A stretch of DNA of 55,774 bases from Streptomyces sp. ADI95-17 (GCF_003846175.1 NZ_ML123044.1:214982-270755); one strand, 5' to 3'. Positions 36,406 through 45,480 are shown, numbered from the stretch's first letter. A program made the numbers and translations. The notes: generated from the sequence alone by a model not told the origin.

Positions 36406-38670
36406 TCAGTCGCGGCGGATGAGCTCCGGATCGATACGGCGCCCGACCAAGGGCCAGGTGCCCACCGTCGCGAGCACGAGGACGCCGGCCATGGCGGCCA
36501 CCAGCAGGGGGACCCCCGCGCCGTCCCAGAAGATCTCGCCACCGCCCGTGATCAGGTAGGCGGACTCGGCGGCCTTGCCTGCCACCAGCGCGAGAACGAG
36601 ACCGATGGCGAGCGGCAGGAGCACCTGTGTGCACTGGACCAGCCGCAGGGTGCGCGCCCGGGCTCCGAGCAGGGAGAGCGCCGTCACCTGCGGGCGGCGT
36701 TCCACGGCCCGGTCGGTGACGGAGACAAGGAACGCCGCGACGCCGATGACCAGACCCATCACCATGCCGAGCGCGAGCAGTGTCTCGATGACGGTGATCT
36801 GCTGGAGACCGTCGATGTTGATGCCGGCCGGGTCGACGTCGGCGGTCGGTGCGATGGCGCCGATACGGTCGAGGACCGCGCGCACACTCGCGGGGTCGGA
36901 AGCGCCGGCGAGGACGAGCCTGCCGGAGACCGGCTTCGCGTGCGCCGGGAGCGCCGAGGGGGGTACGAGCAGGCCGGGACTGGGCATGTTGGTGACATCG
37001 AAGCCGTCGAACAGCACGGTGGCGCGCGGCACTTCGACCTTCAGTGAGGTCTGCCGCCCAGCCGCCGTCAGGAGGAAGGTGGAGGTGGTGAGCGGCTGAT
37101 CCGAGACCTGCGGGTCGCTGAGGCGGAGCACCTCGCCCTCGACGCAGCCCTCGGCGTGCCGAACCAGCTTCGCGAACTGGGCGCAGGTGGCGACCAGAGC
37201 CGGGGCCTGCGCGTCGGACGCGGCATCGGGATCCGTCCGCGGCTCCATGACGAGGGCGTGCGCGGCCACGCCGGGAATGTCGCGCAGTCGCCGCTGCTGG
37301 TCCTCGGTGAGCCGGGACTGCGACAGGCTGTACTCCTGCGACGGCGAGTCGTTGTGGGTGATCTGGCGTTCCTCCACCAGGACGCCCTGGGCGAGCGACG
37401 CGGAGAAGACCAGCAGGACCAGGCCGGTGACCACACGCATGGCACTGCCGGGTTCGACTTCGTTGCGCCGCATGGCCATGCTGAGCGCGAGACTGCCCGA
37501 CCGGGCGAGCCGCCTGGCCAGCGTGTACGAGAGCAGCGGCATCACCATGACGAGTCCGGCCCCGGTAAGCAGCACGCCCGCGGGAACCAGGAGGGAGTTC
37601 ATACCGGTGCTCTGCGCCGGGTGGTCGGTGAAACCGGTCGCGCAGTATCCGGCGACGAGGCCGAGCCCGGCAATGAGCAGGAGGCCGCCCCAGAGGCGGG
37701 GCGCGCGCGGCGCCGCGGTGCGCCGGGTACTGAGCGGGTCGGCCGCCGCCGTGCGGGCACTGGCCCGGCCGACGAACCAGGCGAGGGCCGGACAGCCGAT
37801 CAGACAGACGGCGATGGTGGAGGCGGACAGCGAACCGTCGTCCGGATACCACTTGAGGCCGGGCAGTCCGGTCCTGGCCATGATCTGGTTGAGCACCCAG
37901 AACTCACCGAGACCGAGTGCGGCACCGAAGAGCGCCGCGACCACGGTCTCCGCCGCGTTGACGCGTTGCGTGCCCCTGCGGCTGAGGCCGAGCAGACGCA
38001 AGGCCGCGAGGCGCCGGTTGCGGCTGGCCGCCGAGAGCTTGGCGCAGACGGAGAGGAAGACGGCCAGGGGCAGCAGGACGAGCGCGGCGAGCGTGAAGCG
38101 CAGGATGTCGAGGGTGGAGGCTTCGACGGCCGTGGTGGGGGGATGCTCGGAACCGAAGCTCTTCAACACGCGTGCCTCGGGGCCGAGTCGATCCCTGCTG
38201 GTGCCGACGTAGGCGTACAGCTCGTTGGGATCGGTCAGACCGGCAGGCCCGATCAGGCCCTCTTCCCGGCCGGGCAGCAGTCCCCTCAGTCCGGGCTCGC
38301 GCCGAAGCTGATCGCGCAGCGCGGGAGAGACGAACACCTCGCCGGGGCCCGGCAGCGCGCTCAGGCCGGGTGGCGGCTCCGGGGTGTCGTCCGTGCCGCG
38401 CGCGACGAAGACACGACTGAACGGCTTGGAGCCGTGCGGGTCGGAGCGCTGGAGCACGAGAGTGGGCTGCCCGGCCTTCTTGCCCACGAAGACTTGGGGT
38501 TCCCGGTCGGCGGATCGGCCGTCGTGGGCGTCGAGGATCGCCGGGATCGTGAGGACGAGTGCGAGGCAGCACACCCCGAGCGACCCGCCCAGCAGCATCA
38601 GCAGGAATCGCGCCCGGTTGCCGCGCCCGGATCCGAACAGCAGCCGAAGGCCGAGGCTGAACTCCCTCAT
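36406..38670 (-). CDS. FtsX-like ABC transporter permease
   Basis: A 754-residue permease with FtsX/MacB-like organisation. TM1 (about 22-45) is followed by a long extracellular domain (50-180), a cluster of TM segments (190-330), central TMs, a second large extracellular domain (430-600), and TM segments at the end (610-720). FtsX blocks appear around 210-320 and 625-745. ATG 38670 has AAAGG nine bases upstream and lies 2 bp after the ATPase stop. With the ATPase it forms a Type VII (MacB/LolCDE-like) mechanotransmission exporter; such systems export lipoproteins, peptides or antibiotics, or sense cell-wall-active compounds. The substrate is unknown. Confidence 0.88.
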   Translation of the reverse strand: MREFSLGLRLLFGSGRGNRARFLLMLLGGSLGVCCLALVLTIPAILDAHDGRSADREPQVFVGKKAGQPTLVLQRSDPHGSKPFSRVFVARGTDDTPEPPPGLSALPGPGEVFVSPALRDQLRREPGLRGLLPGREEGLIGPAGLTDPNELYAYVGTSRDRLGPEARVLKSFGSEHPPTTAVEASTLDILRFTLAALVLLPLAVFLSVCAKLSAASRNRRLAALRLLGLSRRGTQRVNAAETVVAALFGAALGLGEFWVLNQIMARTGLPGLKWYPDDGSLSASTIAVCLIGCPALAWFVGRASARTAAADPLSTRRTAAPRAPRLWGGLLLIAGLGLVAGYCATGFTDHPAQSTGMNSLLVPAGVLLTGAGLVMVMPLLSYTLARRLARSGSLALSMAMRRNEVEPGSAMRVVTGLVLLVFSASLAQGVLVEERQITHNDSPSQEYSLSQSRLTEDQQRRLRDIPGVAAHALVMEPRTDPDAASDAQAPALVATCAQFAKLVRHAEGCVEGEVLRLSDPQVSDQPLTTSTFLLTAAGRQTSLKVEVPRATVLFDGFDVTNMPSPGLLVPPSALPAHAKPVSGRLVLAGASDPASVRAVLDRIGAIAPTADVDPAGINIDGLQQITVIETLLALGMVMGLVIGVAAFLVSVTDRAVERRPQVTALSLLGARARTLRLVQCTQVLLPLAIGLVLALVAGKAAESAYLITGGGEIFWDGAGVPLLVAAMAGVLVLATVGTWPLVGRRIDPELIRRD

Positions 38671-38672
38671 GA

Positions 38673-39335
38673 TTACCGGCCTTTCGGATCGAGTACGCCG
38701 TCGGCCATCGTGTAGCGCCGGTCGGCTCGGGCGGCGACCGCCGGGTCGTGGGTGACCAGGAGGACGGCGGTGCCCTGCGAGCGGGCCAGCTCCAGGAATT
38801 CCTGCAGGACGGTGGCCGCGTTGGCACTGTCCAGCGAGCCGGTCGGTTCGTCGGCGAAGATGACGGCCGGCCGGTGCACGAGCGCCCGTGCCACGGCCAC
38901 GCGCTGGCTCTGGCCGCCGGACACCTGTGAGGGACGCCGCTCGCGCAACTCGGCCATGCCGAGGCGGTCGAGTACCTCGGCAGCCGCCTGGAGTGCCGGA
39001 CGCTTGCGCTGTCCGGCGAGTCTGAGCGGCAGGGCGGTGTTCTCCTCGATGGTCAGCTCGGGGAGCAGTTCGCCGTACTGGAAGACGAAACCGAATCGCT
39101 CGCGGCGCAGCGTGCTGATGTCCTCGTCGTCGAGTTCGTCGTACGCGCGGCCCTCGAACCGCACCTGTCCGCGGACGGGCGGCAGCACCCCCGCGAGGCA
39201 GTACAGGAGCGAGGACTTGCCGGATCCGCTGGCGCCGGTGATGGCCGCGATCTCGCCGCGGGCCAGGGACAGATGGACGTCCCGGACGGCGAGCGTGGGG
39301 CCGTAGGAGAGGTCGACTCCCTTGGCGCTGAGCAC
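38673..39335 (-). CDS. ABC transporter ATPase (LolD/MacB-like)
   Basis: A 220-residue ATPase from GTG 39335: Walker A TGASGSGKSS, Q-loop FGFVFQYGELLPELT, signature VSGGQSQRVAVARAL, Walker B AVIFADEPTGSLD, and LLVTHDPAVAARAD. An upstream TTG at 39362 is in frame; no ribosome site clearly favours either, so the exact start is uncertain by nine residues. It is coupled to the FtsX-like permease two bases downstream. It powers the exporter by ATP hydrolysis. A strong hairpin lies 37 bp upstream, so part of its transcription may be read-through from the secreted protein gene. Confidence 0.88.
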   Translation of the reverse strand: MLSAKGVDLSYGPTLAVRDVHLSLARGEIAAITGASGSGKSSLLYCLAGVLPPVRGQVRFEGRAYDELDDEDISTLRRERFGFVFQYGELLPELTIEENTALPLRLAGQRKRPALQAAAEVLDRLGMAELRERRPSQVSGGQSQRVAVARALVHRPAVIFADEPTGSLDSANAATVLQEFLELARSQGTAVLLVTHDPAVAARADRRYTMADGVLDPKGR

Positions 39336-39371
39336 TTCTGACGTACTGATCGCTTCCCCCAAGAGGCGAAA

Positions 39372-39394
39372 GGCCCGGGGCGAAGCCCCGGGCC
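39372..39394 (-). terminator. Terminator after the small secreted protein gene
   Basis: A perfect 10-bp stem (GGCCCGGGGC / GCCCCGGGCC) with a 3-base loop is followed on the minus strand by TTTC, 22 bp past the stop. Confidence 0.75.
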
Positions 39395-39415
39395 GGTGGT
39401 GTGCGGGTCGGCCGA

Positions 39416-39856
39416 CTACCGCTTGTAGTGCTTGGTCACCGAGCAATTGTCCGGGTGGAACGAGCCGCGGTCACGACAGGCACGGATCCAGGCGTCGCTG
39501 GTGTACCGGGCAGCACCGTCGTACGTGTAGTAGTCCTTGTGGACGGTCTTCTTCTGCTTGCCGTTGTAGCGGTTCCAGCTGTAGCCCTCGACCTTGACCT
39601 GGACATAGACGTTGTGACCATCGCCCGCGGAGGTGTCCTGGAGATCACCCTTCCAGTGGAAGGCTCCGTACTTGGCGCCGGGCGCCTCGAACTTGTAGTA
39701 GCCATTCTTGAACTTGACACCGGAACTCGACAGGGTCGGGATCTTGTGCCACGAGGCGGCGGCTTGGACATTTCCATTCGCACTTGCGAAAGAGACTCCC
39801 GCGCCCGCGACAAAGAGTCCGGTGGCGAGCACGCCGACGGCCAGCTTTCGATTCAC
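39416..39856 (-). CDS. Small secreted protein, function unknown
   Basis: A 146-residue protein starting at GTG 39856 (GGGGAG six bases upstream). A Sec signal peptide ends near residue 27 (AGVSFASA-N). The mature 119 residues are rich in Tyr, Lys, Gly and Trp, with strands such as GYYKFEAPGAKYGAFHWKGD and NVYVQVKVEGYSWNRYNG. They end with two cysteines (RACRDRG, DNCSV) likely to pair. The beta-rich pattern suggests a small extracellular domain; no family is recognised. It is followed by a strong terminator and the ABC exporter genes in the same direction. Confidence 0.8.
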   Translation of the reverse strand: MNRKLAVGVLATGLFVAGAGVSFASANGNVQAAASWHKIPTLSSSGVKFKNGYYKFEAPGAKYGAFHWKGDLQDTSAGDGHNVYVQVKVEGYSWNRYNGKQKKTVHKDYYTYDGAARYTSDAWIRACRDRGSFHPDNCSVTKHYKR

Positions 39857-40063
39857 TGTGTTCTCCCCGTTTACGATGATCCGTTCGCGTTGGATCGCGA
39901 ACTCCGGCACACTAACACGGCAGATCTATGGGGCAGTTGGATTTTTGACGAGCCGATGCGAGACGGAGTTTCACTCTGTCGCCGCTCTGTGCGGGCTCGG
40001 CAATCATTGCGCGAACACCCCGCTTGACCCGCTCGAACCGTCTAGCGTGGGACACAGGAAGGT

Positions 40064-40189
40064 ATGCAACTGCACAGCAATGCCAGGAATGATCCAAGGC
40101 CCCGCCACCCCGCCCCGTCCCACGGAGCGCTCCTGCCACCGGGCAGCGGTGCCGTCCGGCAGGAGGCAGCCGACGGTGCGCACGCATGA
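40064..40189 (+). CDS. Small ORF, possibly a vestige
   Basis: A 41-residue frame on plus with AGGAAGG directly before ATG, ending six bases before a strong hairpin. Its first residues MQLHSNARNDPRPR resemble the start of IS481-type transposases (LHxNAxLTPxGR), but no HTH follows. Third-position GC is only about 70 percent, below its neighbours. I read it as either a small unrecognised gene or a trace of an old insertion; confidence is low. Confidence 0.3.
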   Translation: MQLHSNARNDPRPRHPAPSHGALLPPGSGAVRQEAADGAHA

Positions 40190-40194
40190 CGCGC

Positions 40195-40231
40195 GAAGGC
40201 CGCGCCCGGCGAACAGCCGGGCGCGGCCTTC
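40195..40231. terminator. Terminator after ilvE
   Basis: A perfect 16-bp stem (GAAGGCCGCGCCCGGC / GCCGGGCGCGGCCTTC) with a 5-base loop lies 110 bp past the ilvE stop. On plus it lies just past the small ORF. Confidence 0.75.
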
Positions 40232-40341
40232 GTACGTGCAGGGTCTGGACCGAGGCATCCCGTCCGGACCTCCGCGACCCGCGACAACGCGGTGAGCCGG
40301 CGTGCGTGCCGGACCCCGGCCATGATCCGCCGGACAGGCTC

Positions 40342-41430
40342 TCAGCCCAGGGGGTGCATCCAGCCGTGGGTGTCCTCGGCGACGCCGCGCTGGATGTCCA
40401 GCAGGCGCTCGCGCAGCTTCATCGTGACCTGGCCGGGCGTGCCGTCGCCCTGGACCCACTCGCCGCCCTCGGACTTGACGGTGCCGACGGGGGTGATGAC
40501 GGCGGCGGTGCCGCAGGCGAAGACCTCGGTGAGGGTGCCGTTCGCGGTGTCGTCGCGCCACTGGTCGATGGAGACGCGGCCCTCCTCGGACTCGTAGCCG
40601 AGGTCGCGGGCGACCTTGAGCAGCGAGTCACGGGTGACGCCGGCGAGCAGCGAGCCGGTCAGGGCCGGGGTGACGATCTTGTTCCCGTACACGAAGTACA
40701 GGTTCATGCCGCCGAGCTCCTCGACCCACTTGTGCTCGACCGCGTCGAGGTAGGCGACCTGGTCGCAGCCCTTCTCGGCGGCCTCGGCCTGGGCGAGCAG
40801 CGACGCGGCGTAGTTGCCGCCGGTCTTGGCGTCGCCCATGCCGCCGGGGACGGCGCGCACCCGGTTCTCGGAGAGCCAGATGGAGACCGGCTTCACACCG
40901 CCGGGGAAGTACGCGCCGGCGGGCGAGGCGATCACCAGGAACAGGTACTCGTTGGCGGGCCGCACGCCGAGACCGACCTCGGTCGCGATCATGAACGGGC
41001 GCAGGTAGAGGGACTCCTCGCCGCCGTGCGCCGGAACCCAGGCCTCGTCCTGCTTGACCAGCGCGTCACAGGCCGCGATGAACGTCTCGACGGGCAGCTC
41101 CGGCATGGCCAGCCGGCGGGCGGATGCCTGGAAGCGCTTGGCGTTGGCCTCGGGGCGGAAGGTGGCGACCGAGCCGTCGGGCTGGCGGTAGGCCTTGAGG
41201 CCCTCGAAGATCTCCTGCCCGTAGTGCAGGGTCATGTTGGCGGGGTCGAGCGAAAGCGGCGCGTACGGCACGAGCTGGGCGTCGTGCCAGCCTCGGCCCT
41301 CGGTCCACCTGATCGTCACCATGTGATCGGTGAAGCGGCGGCCGAATCCGGGATTGACCATGCTCGCCTCGCGCTCCGCGTCGGACAGTGGGTTCGAGGA
41401 GGGCTTGAGCTCGATCGTGGGCGTCGTCAT
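40342..41430 (-). CDS. ilvE: Branched-chain amino acid aminotransferase
   Basis: A 362-residue PLP enzyme of fold type IV that makes or breaks Leu, Ile and Val by transamination with glutamate. PLP lysine K202 is in [16 protein letters not shown], and the Glu that binds the pyridine N is in [14 protein letters not shown] phosphate-binding regions around [14 protein letters not shown] and [12 protein letters not shown] are present. ATG 41430 has AAGGA nine bases upstream. It lies 239 bp after leuB in the same direction but has its own promoter (41536-41564) and the leuB terminator before it. Confidence 0.96.
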   Translation of the reverse strand: MTTPTIELKPSSNPLSDAEREASMVNPGFGRRFTDHMVTIRWTEGRGWHDAQLVPYAPLSLDPANMTLHYGQEIFEGLKAYRQPDGSVATFRPEANAKRFQASARRLAMPELPVETFIAACDALVKQDEAWVPAHGGEESLYLRPFMIATEVGLGVRPANEYLFLVIASPAGAYFPGGVKPVSIWLSENRVRAVPGGMGDAKTGGNYAASLLAQAEAAEKGCDQVAYLDAVEHKWVEELGGMNLYFVYGNKIVTPALTGSLLAGVTRDSLLKVARDLGYESEEGRVSIDQWRDDTANGTLTEVFACGTAAVITPVGTVKSEGGEWVQGDGTPGQVTMKLRERLLDIQRGVAEDTHGWMHPLG

Positions 41431-41535
41431 GAGTGCGTGTCCTTCACCGTTGTGTGTGTTGGACCGCGCTCACGCCGCTCCTGCCAGACAGGTGCTAGGA
41501 CGTCCGAGTTTTGTTGCGAGCCACGGCCCCGTTCG

Positions 41536-41564
41536 ATTATCGCTCCCGGGCGGCCGTGCACGAA
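41536..41564 (-). promoter_or_regulatory. ilvE promoter
   Basis: On the minus strand, -35 TTCGTG (41559-41564), 17-bp spacer, and -10 GATAAT (41536-41541), a good sigma-70-type match. It leaves about 100 bases of leader before ilvE. Confidence 0.6.
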
Positions 41565-41617
41565 ACGACGCGTGTGCGGTCCAGTGGTCGATGGTGGCAC
41601 CCGGGGCCGCACAAGGT

Positions 41618-41652
41618 GAAGCCGCCGGGTGCGGTGGTTGCCCGGCGGCTTC
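41618..41652 (-). terminator. Terminator after leuB
   Basis: A perfect 12-bp stem (GAAGCCGCCGGG / CCCGGCGGCTTC) with an 11-base loop starts 17 bp past the leuB stop. Confidence 0.75.
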
Positions 41653-41669
41653 GAAACGGAGTCGTCGGG

Positions 41670-42713
41670 TCAGTCCGCTACGCGTACCGCGAGCACGTCG
41701 CCGATCTGGTCGGTCGTACGGCTCGTGGCACCGTCGCGCTCCGCGAGGTCGGCGGAGACGGCATCCTCGATGCGCACGGCCTCGGCCTCGTAGCCGAGGT
41801 GGCGCAGCAGGAGGGCGACGGAGAGGACCGTGGCGGTCGGGTCGGCCTTGCCCTGGCCCGCGATGTCGGGGGCGGAGCCGTGGACCGGTTCGAACATCGA
41901 CGGGAAGGTGCCCGTCGGGTTGATGTTGCCGGAGGCGGCCAGGCCGATACCGCCGGTCACGGCGGCGGCGAGGTCGGTGAGGATGTCGCCGAAGAGGTTG
42001 TCGGTGACGATGACGTCGAAGCGCTCCGGCTGGGTGACGAAGAAGATCGTCGCGGCGTCGACGTGCAGATAGTCGGTGGTGACCTCGGGGTACTCGGTCG
42101 CGACCTTGTCGAAGATGTTCTTCCACATGTGGCCCGCGTACACGAGGACGTTGTTCTTGTGCACCAGCGTCAGCTTCTTGCGCGGGCGGGCGTTCGCCCG
42201 CTCGAACGCGTCCCGGACGACGCGCTCGACGCCGTACGCGGTGTTGACGCTGACCTCGGTGGCGACCTCGGCCGGCGTACCGGTGCGCAGCGAGCCGCCG
42301 TTGCCGGTGTACGGGCCCTCGGTGCCCTCGCGGACGACGACGAAGTCGATGTCCGGGCGGCCGACCAGCGGGGTCGCGGTGTTCGGGAACAGCTTCGACG
42401 GCCGCAGGTTGATGAAGTGGTCGAAGGCGAACCGCAGCTTCAGCAGGAGCCCGCGCTCCAGGACGCCCGACGGCACGGAGGGGTCACCGATCGCGCCGAG
42501 CAGGATGGCGTCGTGCCCCTTGAGGGCTTCGAGCTCCGCGTCCGGGAGGGTTTCACCGGTGCGGTGCCACCGCTGGGCGCCAAGGTCGTACTCCTTGGTC
42601 TCCAGCTTCACGTCCTGCGGGAGAACAGCGTTGAGGACCTTGAGGCCCTGGGCCACGACCTCCTGGCCGATACCGTCACCGGGGATCACTGCGAGATTGA
42701 TGCTGCGAGACAT
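41670..42713 (-). CDS. leuB: 3-Isopropylmalate dehydrogenase
   Basis: A 347-residue enzyme of the beta-decarboxylating dehydrogenase family, oxidising 3-isopropylmalate in leucine synthesis with NAD. It starts with [15 protein letters not shown]. Substrate residues appear in [15 protein letters not shown], and metal Asp residues in [23 protein letters not shown] is bound by [17 protein letters not shown] 42713 has AGGG seven bases upstream. It is divergent from the phosphatase gene. Confidence 0.96.
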   Translation of the reverse strand: MSRSINLAVIPGDGIGQEVVAQGLKVLNAVLPQDVKLETKEYDLGAQRWHRTGETLPDAELEALKGHDAILLGAIGDPSVPSGVLERGLLLKLRFAFDHFINLRPSKLFPNTATPLVGRPDIDFVVVREGTEGPYTGNGGSLRTGTPAEVATEVSVNTAYGVERVVRDAFERANARPRKKLTLVHKNNVLVYAGHMWKNIFDKVATEYPEVTTDYLHVDAATIFFVTQPERFDVIVTDNLFGDILTDLAAAVTGGIGLAASGNINPTGTFPSMFEPVHGSAPDIAGQGKADPTATVLSVALLLRHLGYEAEAVRIEDAVSADLAERDGATSRTTDQIGDVLAVRVAD

Positions 42714-42791
42714 GTCCGCACCCTACTGCGCGTCCCACCCCATGACACGTCACGTCCACCATACGGACACATGGGGAGCTGTACGTGTACC

Positions 42792-42802
42792 GTTCACCTA
42801 TC
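42792..42802 (+). promoter_or_regulatory. PHO-box-like unit before the phosphatase gene
   Basis: GTTCACCTATC fits the 11-bp PhoP direct-repeat unit (GTTCACC-N4). The 11 bases before it match poorly, so only one clear unit is present, 40 bp upstream of the start. Confidence 0.35.
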
Positions 42803-42842
42803 TGACGGTACGGCGTCGGGCGGCGGGTGGATGTTCTGGTCC

Positions 42843-44405
42843 ATGGACATCCCCCGTTTCGGAATCCCCGAGAAACTCGCCGGCCGCATGAGCATGGCCG
42901 AGCAGCACGACTGTCTGCGCACCCGGCTGACCCGGCGCGGCGTGCTGCGTACGGGCGTGGCGACCGCGGCGGTCGCCGGTGCCGGGCTCGGCACCTCGCC
43001 CGCGTACGCCGCCCCCACCGTGCTCACCTCGCACCACAGCTCCACCCGGGTGGACGGTTCGCTGGTGGCGCCGTTCGGCCGGCATCTGGCGTACGGCGCG
43101 GACCCGAAGACCCGGATGGCGGTCTCCTGGCAGGTCCCGTTCGCCGTGCGGCGGCCGTACATCCGGATCGGCCACAAGCCGTGGGCGCTGAGCCGCCGGA
43201 TCGACGCCGAGGTCCGCCACCTGACCACCCCGGAGCTGAACGGGGGCAGGATCGCGGCCGCCGAGCAGTTCTACGTGCACGCGAGTCTGGAGCGGCTGCA
43301 GCCCGGCACGACGTACTACTACGGCGTCGGCCACGACGGCTTCGACCCCGCCGACACCCGCAACCTGGGCACGCTCGGCACCTTCACCACCGCGCCCGCG
43401 CGCGCCGAGGCGTTCACCTTCACCGCCTTCGGCGACCAGGGCGTCAGCTACCACGCGCTGGGCAACGACCAGCTGATCCTGGGCCAGAACCCGGCGTTCC
43501 ACCTGCACGCGGGCGACATCTGCTACGCCGACCCGTCCGGCTCCGGGCAGAGCACCGACACCTACGACGCCCGCACCTGGGACCAGTTCCTGGCGCAGAC
43601 GGAGACCGTGTCGAAGACCGTGCCGTGGATGGTGACCACCGGCAACCACGACATGGAGGCCTGGTACTCGCCGGACGGCTACGGCGGCCAGAACGCCCGC
43701 TGGACGCTGCCCGACAACGGCCCGGACCCGGTGAACCAGCCCGGCGCCTACTCGTTCGTGCACGGCAATGTGGGGGTCGTCGCCCTCGACGCCAATGACG
43801 TCTCGTACGAGATCCCGGCCAACTTCGGGATCAGCGACGGCCGGCAGACCCGCTGGCTGGACCGGCGCCTCGGTGAGCTGCGGGCCCGTCACGACATCGA
43901 CTTCGTCGTGGTCTTCTTCCACCACTGCGCCTTCTCCACCACCAACGCGCACGCCTCCGACGGCGGGGTGCGCGACGCGTGGGTGCCGCTCTTCGAGAAG
44001 CACCAGGTGGACCTGGTCATCAACGGCCACAACCACGTCTACGAGCGCACCGACGCGATCCTGAACAACGCCGTCCGGCGCAGGGTGCCGATCGGCGAGC
44101 GCACCGACCCGACGCGGGACGGCATCGTGTACGTCACCGCGGGCGGCGCGGGCAAGGCGCTGTACGACTTCCCGGTGCCGGACACCTACGAGGGCCATGT
44201 CGCGGACCGGGAGAGCGTGGACACGTACCACGTGGTCAAGGGCGGCGGAAAGGCCGCCGAGACCGTGGAGTGGTCCCGGGTGCGCTACACCGGCTTCTCG
44301 TTCCTGGCGGTGGAGGTGCAGCCCGGCCGGCACGCCCGGATGAAGGTCACCGCGCTCGCCGAGTCGGGCGAGCGCATCGACCACTTCGAGATCAGCCGGG
44401 GCTGA
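42843..44405 (+). CDS. Tat-exported purple-acid-phosphatase-like metallophosphoesterase
   Basis: A 520-residue secreted enzyme. A twin-arginine signal (TRRGVLRTGVATAAVAGAG) is followed by an N-terminal FnIII-like domain and a metallophosphoesterase domain with all five purple-acid-phosphatase motifs: FGDQG, GDICY, GNHD, VFFHH and GHNHVYER. It releases phosphate from organic phosphates or nucleotides outside the cell. I chose ATG 42843; ATG 42831 in frame is possible but has no better ribosome site, and homologues start near the residues IPEKLAGRMSMAEQ. It may be phosphate-regulated through the PHO-box-like unit. Confidence 0.9.
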   Translation: MDIPRFGIPEKLAGRMSMAEQHDCLRTRLTRRGVLRTGVATAAVAGAGLGTSPAYAAPTVLTSHHSSTRVDGSLVAPFGRHLAYGADPKTRMAVSWQVPFAVRRPYIRIGHKPWALSRRIDAEVRHLTTPELNGGRIAAAEQFYVHASLERLQPGTTYYYGVGHDGFDPADTRNLGTLGTFTTAPARAEAFTFTAFGDQGVSYHALGNDQLILGQNPAFHLHAGDICYADPSGSGQSTDTYDARTWDQFLAQTETVSKTVPWMVTTGNHDMEAWYSPDGYGGQNARWTLPDNGPDPVNQPGAYSFVHGNVGVVALDANDVSYEIPANFGISDGRQTRWLDRRLGELRARHDIDFVVVFFHHCAFSTTNAHASDGGVRDAWVPLFEKHQVDLVINGHNHVYERTDAILNNAVRRRVPIGERTDPTRDGIVYVTAGGAGKALYDFPVPDTYEGHVADRESVDTYHVVKGGGKAAETVEWSRVRYTGFSFLAVEVQPGRHARMKVTALAESGERIDHFEISRG

Positions 44406-44414
44406 CCGTCCGCC

Positions 44415-44436
44415 GGGCCGGTCCGTCGACCGGCCC
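44415..44436. terminator. Bidirectional terminator after the phosphatase gene
   Basis: A perfect 9-bp stem (GGGCCGGTC / GACCGGCCC) with a 4-base loop lies between the convergent phosphatase and 42-residue protein genes. Confidence 0.7.
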
Positions 44437-44448
44437 GTTCAGCCGGTC

Positions 44449-44577
44449 TCAGTGGCCCGTGGAGCCGCCGTTGTCCCTGCGGTCGAGGGCGCGCTGGAGG
44501 GCGGCGGCGGCGTTCCGGCGCTCCGACTCGGTCGGGCGGTGGGTGTGACGGACACGGCGGGCAGTCGTCTGGACCAT
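44449..44577 (-). CDS. Conserved 42-residue basic protein
   Basis: A small frame of 42 residues from ATG 44577 with AAGGAG ten bases upstream. It has a basic, His-rich start (VQTTARRVRHTHRPTESE), then a helix RRNAAAALQRALDRR and a Gly/Ser tail. I recall near-identical small proteins in many Streptomyces, but function is unknown. The leader carries iterated GATTTCGAGATCG repeats. It lies alone between convergent and same-direction neighbours. Confidence 0.75.
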   Translation of the reverse strand: MVQTTARRVRHTHRPTESERRNAAAALQRALDRRDNGGSTGH

Positions 44578-44934
44578 GATGGATCGACTCCTTGAGATCG
44601 CGAGGATTTCGAGATCGAAAATCGTGAAGATGATTTCGAGATCGGGATTTCGAGGCGCCGGAAGGGGCGGGGAGCGGGCGCCGCAGGGGTTGCCTGCACA
44701 AGGGCGCGCACTCACGACCGCCAGTCGCTGGATCTAGCGAGACGTTCGGCTCCTACAAAGCTAGGGCAGCTCGGCCGGTCTGTCTCCACAATTACTCGGA
44801 CTTCCTACTATCTGAGACGGAGGTTTACCCCCGGCCGTCCCCGGATTCCGGACGAGGGCCCGGACGACAGGACATCGCCCCTGCTCAGACGGGGTGACAC
44901 GGCCCCCGGGCCGCCTCGTCGGGGCGGGTGTCGC
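44578..44934. other. Leader and promoter region of the 42-residue gene
   Basis: This gap of about 357 bp lies between the 42-residue gene and the acetyltransferase stop. It holds the repeat cluster (44605-44654) and an unusually AT-rich stretch at 44740-44820. No RNA gene is recognised. Confidence 0.5.
44605..44654 (-). repeat. GATTTCGAGATCG repeats in the leader
   Basis: Two copies of GATTTCGAGATCG (44605-44617 and 44632-44644) and a shortened third, GATTTCGAG (44646-44654), lie 28-77 bases upstream of the ATG at 44577. Confidence 0.6.
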
Positions 44935-45480
44935 TCACGTCACGTCCCCGTCCCGCCAGTCGAAGACCAGCGTCCCGGAGCCGGTGGGCAGCCCGCGCCC
45001 GGCCGCGCCGCGGACATAGGTGCTGCCCTCCTCGCCCGGCAGCCGCTCCACCCCGTACCGCGCCTGCACCGCGATCCGCCCCGGCCACACCCGCCAGCCG
45101 CGCCCGGCGTACAGCGCGGCCCCGGCGGCCGACGCGGACAGCGCGCCGAAGGCGTACGCCCCGTCGACGACCTTCTCCAGCTCGGCCATGATCCGCCCGC
45201 CGAGCCCTTCCCGGCGCCGGTCCGCGCGGACCGCCACGGCCTCCACGTAGCCGATCCGGTACGAGCGGCCCAGGTGGACCACCCGGCGCTGGATGACGCT
45301 GCCGTGCGCCAGCAGACCGCTGCCGTCGCGTATCCACGCGTGGATGCCGCCGAGGCTGTGGTCCCAGTCGTCGTCGCTGAAGTCGCCCTCGAACGCGGTG
45401 TCCAGGAGCACGCGGATCTCATCGAGGTCGGCCGGGCCCAGTCGGCAGGTGTGTGCGGTGCGAAGGATCGGCTCAGTCAT
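44935..45480 (-). CDS. AAC(2')-I-like aminoglycoside 2'-N-acetyltransferase
   Basis: A 181-residue GNAT protein. It follows the AAC(2')-I pattern of mycobacterial and Providencia enzymes: AFEGDFSDDDWDHSLGGIHAWI, then AHGSVIQRR, GYVEAVAVRADRRREGLGGRIM (acetyl-CoA binding), GALSASAAGAALYAGRGW and FDWRDGDV near the C-terminus. Such enzymes acetylate the 2'-amino group of gentamicin, tobramycin and related drugs; chromosomal copies often have other roles as well. I chose ATG 45480 with AGGG just upstream; a longer frame would precede the family start. It is divergent from the phospholipid operon with a 100-bp gap. Confidence 0.88.
   Translation of the reverse strand: MTEPILRTAHTCRLGPADLDEIRVLLDTAFEGDFSDDDWDHSLGGIHAWIRDGSGLLAHGSVIQRRVVHLGRSYRIGYVEAVAVRADRRREGLGGRIMAELEKVVDGAYAFGALSASAAGAALYAGRGWRVWPGRIAVQARYGVERLPGEEGSTYVRGAAGRGLPTGSGTLVFDWRDGDVT

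Larger units (their letters stand above)
39857..40341. other. Intergenic region, one small ORF only
   Basis: This 485-bp gap lies between the secreted-protein gene and ilvE. It has lower GC than its neighbours at 39890-39990, a plus-strand small ORF (40064-40189), and the ilvE terminator. Nothing else is recognised. Confidence 0.5.
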
